In this document: in pieces, positions 62,806-64,000 of the stretch
Numbering within the stretch: position 1 is the first letter of the stretch
How the letters are laid out: each line of letters begins with the position of its first letter
Assembly (NCBI GenBank): GCA_965372745.1
Contig: CBDVDM010000006.1
Coordinates: 1-64,000 of the forward strand
Direction of reading: 5' to 3'
Origin: VRUG01 sp965372745
Lineage (GTDB): Bacteria; Planctomycetota; Phycisphaerae; Sedimentisphaerales; Anaerobacaceae
DNA length: 64,000 bases
Translations under genes and position numbers: made by a program
Notes under the pieces: model-generated
Told to the model about the DNA's origin: nothing
What the model saw: the letters and a program-made list of their open reading frames with translations, nothing else
Databases searched by the model: none

Positions 62806-62922
62806 AACTGACTCCAAAGTTCGCTGAAATTATGCCGAAATCTTATGTTAGAATGACTCGCATGTCAAGTTTTTTGCCAAATACACTTTTTAATAAGGAC
62901 TCAATAGGATATCAGTGAGTGG

Positions 62923-63084
62923 TATATTTAGCCTGCGGTTTCACCGCAGGTTTAGATCTTCTATGGAGGATGGGCGGTTTCACCGCAGGTTTTTTCTGTA
63001 TCGTTTAGCCCACAACTTTACGTTGGTGGGTTTTATTCCATATCGGTTAGCCCTGGCCCGCCGTAGGAGGGTGGGCAGGGTAAT
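62923..63084 (+). repeat. Second cluster of REP-like hairpins
   Basis: Four units of the RAYT-associated type: 62923-62953 (TTTAGCCTGCGGT-TTC-ACCGCAGG), 62970-62995, 63002-63036 (TTTAGCCCAC ... GTGGGTTTT) and 63043-63084 (GTTAGCCCTG ... CAGGG). All but the second open with TTAGC, followed by a hairpin and GG-T. They lie in the 357-base stretch between the STAS gene and the DUF4062-like gene, which has no other gene. Confidence 0.75.
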
Positions 63085-63161
63085 TTCTTGACTTTTCCCC
63101 CAAGGCTGTTTATTTTATTTGATTGGCGAAAAAATAGCTGTAAATAGGATAATTTATAAAG

Positions 63162-63737
63162 ATGATAAAGCTCAGAGGATACAAAATATTTATTTCTTCG
63201 CCCAGCGATTTAGAAGATGAAGAAGAAACAATCAAAAAATGTATCCACCGGTTCAATTTTTTTCATGCCTTAAAAGAGAAAAAGATTTTTATTCCATTTT
63301 CATCAAAAGAGGTTTCAGGGAGAACAGGCAGAGGTCAAGGAGTAATAAATGAAAAGTTAGAAGGCGCTGAATTTCAGATAGTAATGTTTTGGAAAAGATG
63401 GGGTACTCCAACAGGCGCAGAATATAGTTCTGGCACACATGAAGAATACGAAATAGGAAAAAAATTAAAACTTCCAGGTAACCTATTCGAGATATTAGTT
63501 TTGTTTAAAAACGAAGAAGATCTAGACCCAGGGGAGCAACTTAAACAAATTCGTGAATTTAAAAAAGAGATTGAAACGAATAACGAAGTTTTGCATAAAC
63601 CATTTGGTGACAATTTCGAATTGTCGAAAGAAATAGATGCATTCTTGACCGAGGCGCTTGCTATAACAAAAGGGGACGTTATACCACAGGAGAAAGATGT
63701 AAAAGCAAGTGATGTTAAAGAGCCATCAGAGATTTGA
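63162..63737 (+). CDS. DUF4062-like protein
   Basis: A 191-residue protein starting KIFISSPSDLEDEEETIKKC, the front pattern (F-I/V-SS-x-DL-x-x-E) of DUF4062 domains, related to TIR-like folds and found as N-terminal modules of defence and signalling proteins. The rest (FQIVMFWKRWGTPTGAEYSS, GTHEEYEIGKKL) also fits this domain: a buried strand followed by a Gly/Thr-rich part. The last ~35 residues are acidic and Lys-rich. It is one short gene, 4 bases before a second open frame. AT-rich relative to the surroundings. Confidence 0.7.
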   Translation: MIKLRGYKIFISSPSDLEDEEETIKKCIHRFNFFHALKEKKIFIPFSSKEVSGRTGRGQGVINEKLEGAEFQIVMFWKRWGTPTGAEYSSGTHEEYEIGKKLKLPGNLFEILVLFKNEEDLDPGEQLKQIREFKKEIETNNEVLHKPFGDNFELSKEIDAFLTEALAITKGDVIPQEKDVKASDVKEPSEI

Positions 63738-63741
63738 TTTT

Positions 63742-64000
63742 ATGAGTAATTTTTATAAACAAGCTGAAATATTAGATAAACTGATTAAGTTGGCAAATCC
63801 GAGCCATAAGGATTTACAGCAACTAAAGTCTATACTTAAAGATGATGAGGAATTAAAAGTATATTTTTTTAATAATAATAACAATTATAAATGGGTGACA
63901 TTATTAGATTCGACAGATGAGTTTTTGTCGCTTGAAAGAGCTACTGATGAAATTGTTTCAAGTGATTTTGTAAAAGTGGCGTATTTAGTTAAAGCCGCTG
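63742..64000 (+). CDS. Unidentified protein, N-terminal part only (cut by window end)
   Basis: An open frame from ATG at 63742 (MSNFYKQAEILDKLIKLANP) to the window end, 86 codons without a stop. It begins 4 bases after the DUF4062-like gene on the same strand, so the two are probably one operon. The segment YKWVTLLDSTDEF then SSDFVKVAYLVKAA resembles repeat proteins with a Trp-Leu-Asp/Phe pattern at the start of large effector-type proteins, but that is only an impression. The remainder lies outside the window. Confidence 0.55.
   Translation, partial: MSNFYKQAEILDKLIKLANPSHKDLQQLKSILKDDEELKVYFFNNNNNYKWVTLLDSTDEFLSLERATDEIVSSDFVKVAYLVKAA

Overview
The window reads as one continuous chromosomal segment of a diderm bacterium, most likely a planctomycete of the Phycisphaerae type. 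That placement is inference from gene content: a Kdo transferase (lipid A/LPS), heme made through siroheme (AhbB/C/D), a six-subunit Na+-NQR whose NqrA carries ferredoxin motifs, a bacterial topoisomerase VI B subunit, and a large pseudopilin cluster whose products end in SAG-x-DGE-x-GT-x-DDI motifs. No 16S or other decisive marker is present. Coding density is high and most genes sit in short same-strand runs. Two tRNA-Arg genes (TCG and CCG anticodons) are present, and there is no prophage or CRISPR array.

Layout. 1-7 kb: an outer-membrane protein, acetyl-CoA synthetase, an OFA-type transporter and a convergent AcuC-like deacetylase, forming an acetate module, followed by a zinc-ribbon membrane protein, a free-standing LigD-type phosphoesterase domain and a CDF metal transporter. 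7-14 kb: phosphoglucosamine mutase, Topo VI B, SerA, a lipoprotein, a DUF2752 protein and an inositol-monophosphatase-like enzyme. 14-28 kb: a type II secretion/type IV pilus cluster with a GspK-like protein, minor pseudopilins, three GspG-like pseudopilins, GspF, GspE, PilT and a second PilB/GspE. 28-34 kb: CinA, an MntA/HepT toxin-antitoxin pair, a YchF-like ATPase, a lone fumarase beta subunit, precorrin-2 dehydrogenase, ribosomal protein L21, a class IV aminotransferase and tRNA-Arg. 34-36.6 kb: an AT-rich stretch with an unknown secreted protein and two broken genes. 36.6-42 kb: the nqrABCDEF operon. 42-44.6 kb: a RAYT transposase embedded in REP-like hairpins, then a putative PD-(D/E)XK nuclease. 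44.8-54 kb: the heme cluster. 54-60 kb: Kdo transferase, a homocysteine-methyltransferase domain, lipoprotein and unknown genes, a ComEA-like protein and a degenerate GH10-like protein. 60-63 kb: a partner-switch-like signalling pair and an amidase, interspersed with palindromic repeats. 63.1-64 kb: a DUF4062-like protein and the start of an unidentified second gene, cut by the window edge.

How the genes fit together. HemA, HemL, HemB, HemC and a fused SUMT-HemD make precorrin-2 from glutamyl-tRNA. The dehydrogenase at 32.2 kb makes siroheme, and AhbB, AhbC and AhbD take siroheme to heme, so nearly the whole siroheme-dependent route is here. Good sigma70-like promoters precede cobA-hemD, hemC, rplU, tRNA-Arg(TCG) and the zinc-ribbon gene.

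The most interesting points are the DUF4062-led gene pair at the right edge (possible defence locus), the RAYT gene whose stop codon lies inside its own repeat, two copies of a small inverted-repeat element (one 13 bp from a tRNA), the Topo VI B gene without a neighbouring A subunit, and the RnfC-like Fe-S motifs of NqrA.
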